DNA of 5,118 nucleotides, taken from assembly GCA_011049465.1 (NCBI GenBank), contig DSBP01000310.1:1-5118 (forward strand). The letters run 5' to 3'. The position numbers and the translations under genes were made by a program. Positions within the stretch are counted from its first letter, which is position 1. The number at the start of each line of letters is the position of its first letter. This DNA is from a bacterium (GTDB lineage Bacteria; Oederibacteriota; PGYV01; DSBP01). A model generated the notes under the pieces. It saw only the letters and a program-made list of their open reading frames with translations. It had not been told where the DNA came from and made no database searches. Shown here in pieces: positions 5,013 through 5,118 of the stretch.

Positions 5013-5030
5013 CGCCGATGTAAATCGGCG
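5013..5030. repeat. Short perfect inverted repeat CGCCGAT / ATCGGCG
   Basis: Seven-base arms (5013-5019 and 5024-5030) enclose GTAA, giving a compact stem-loop. It has no following T-run. Like the palindrome at 4744-4763, it resembles small dispersed intergenic palindromes; membership of a family cannot be shown from one window. Confidence 0.5.
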
Positions 5031-5118
5031 AAATTTCTCCGCTGCCTGCCCCGGCCCACCTCAAGTACAGCCATTTTCAATTTGGAATTTGCAATTTACT
5101 AATGGACGACAAAGAATA

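Larger units (their letters stand above)
4433..5118. other. Repeat-rich intergenic region without a supported gene
   Basis: I find no frame with a ribosome binding site, family motif or coherent protein-like sequence on either strand. The longer open frames (for example 4803-5102 plus and 4697-4930 minus) run through the second copy of a direct repeat and have no Shine-Dalgarno sequence. The stretch holds a 13-bp-arm inverted repeat, two copies of an 85-bp direct repeat and two short perfect palindromes. An ATG at 5102 opens only five codons before the window ends and cannot be judged. The segment 4886-5118 otherwise holds nothing I recognise. Confidence 0.6.

Noticed and set aside
4803..5102. 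99-codon plus-strand open frame upstream of the operon
   Set aside because: It starts at a TTG without a ribosome binding site, runs through the 85-bp direct repeat and a palindrome, and its product has no recognisable motif. The other repeat copy is in a different frame and interrupted by stops.
5102..5118. ATG with five open codons (MDDKE) at the right edge
   Set aside because: No adequate ribosome binding site is visible, and 17 bases cannot show whether a gene begins here.

Overview
The window is mostly one strand of a flagellar hook-assembly operon. Reading leftward on the minus strand, the order is fliK (hook-length control), flgD (hook cap), a small TIGR02530-type flagellar operon protein, and flgE (hook protein, cut by the left edge). 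This order is known from Bacillota and from some deltaproteobacterial, Bdellovibrio-type and candidate-phylum genomes, so it does not fix the organism. Moderate GC content, strong AAAGGAGG-type ribosome binding sites and an upstream spacer full of palindromes and direct repeats suggest a non-model, possibly uncultured, motile bacterium. I cannot name a taxon with confidence.

Layout. Bases 1-870 hold the first 290 codons of flgE. Bases 871-992 are an unusually long, GC-rich, structure-rich gap in an otherwise tightly packed operon. Bases 993-1391 hold the TIGR02530 gene, 1405-1878 flgD and 1908-4292 fliK, with gaps of only 13 and 29 bp. Bases 4293-4432 hold the fliK leader and a perfect-consensus sigma-70-type promoter (TTGACA, 17-bp spacer, TATAAT), so fliK appears to head its own transcription unit. 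Bases 4433-5118 contain no gene I can support. They hold a 13-bp-arm inverted repeat, two copies of an 85-bp direct repeat (70 bp identical) and two short perfect palindromes, and look like repeat-laden intergenic DNA.

How the genes work together. FlgD caps the growing hook and lets FlgE subunits polymerise. FliK is exported intermittently, measures the hook and makes the export gate switch from hook to filament substrates. The TIGR02530 protein is conserved between flgD and flgE in many genomes, but I know of no established function for it. No cysteine occurs in any of the four predicted proteins, as is usual for axial or exported flagellar proteins.

I see no clearly new biological system. 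The points most worth a second look are: the fliK leader, with a duplicated Shine-Dalgarno-like sequence, alternative pairings and two tiny upstream ORFs; the structured leader of flgE, which could form a pseudoknot next to the ribosome binding site; the very long FliK with 11-residue repeats; a Pro/Ala-rich insertion in FlgE; and the repeats upstream of the operon.
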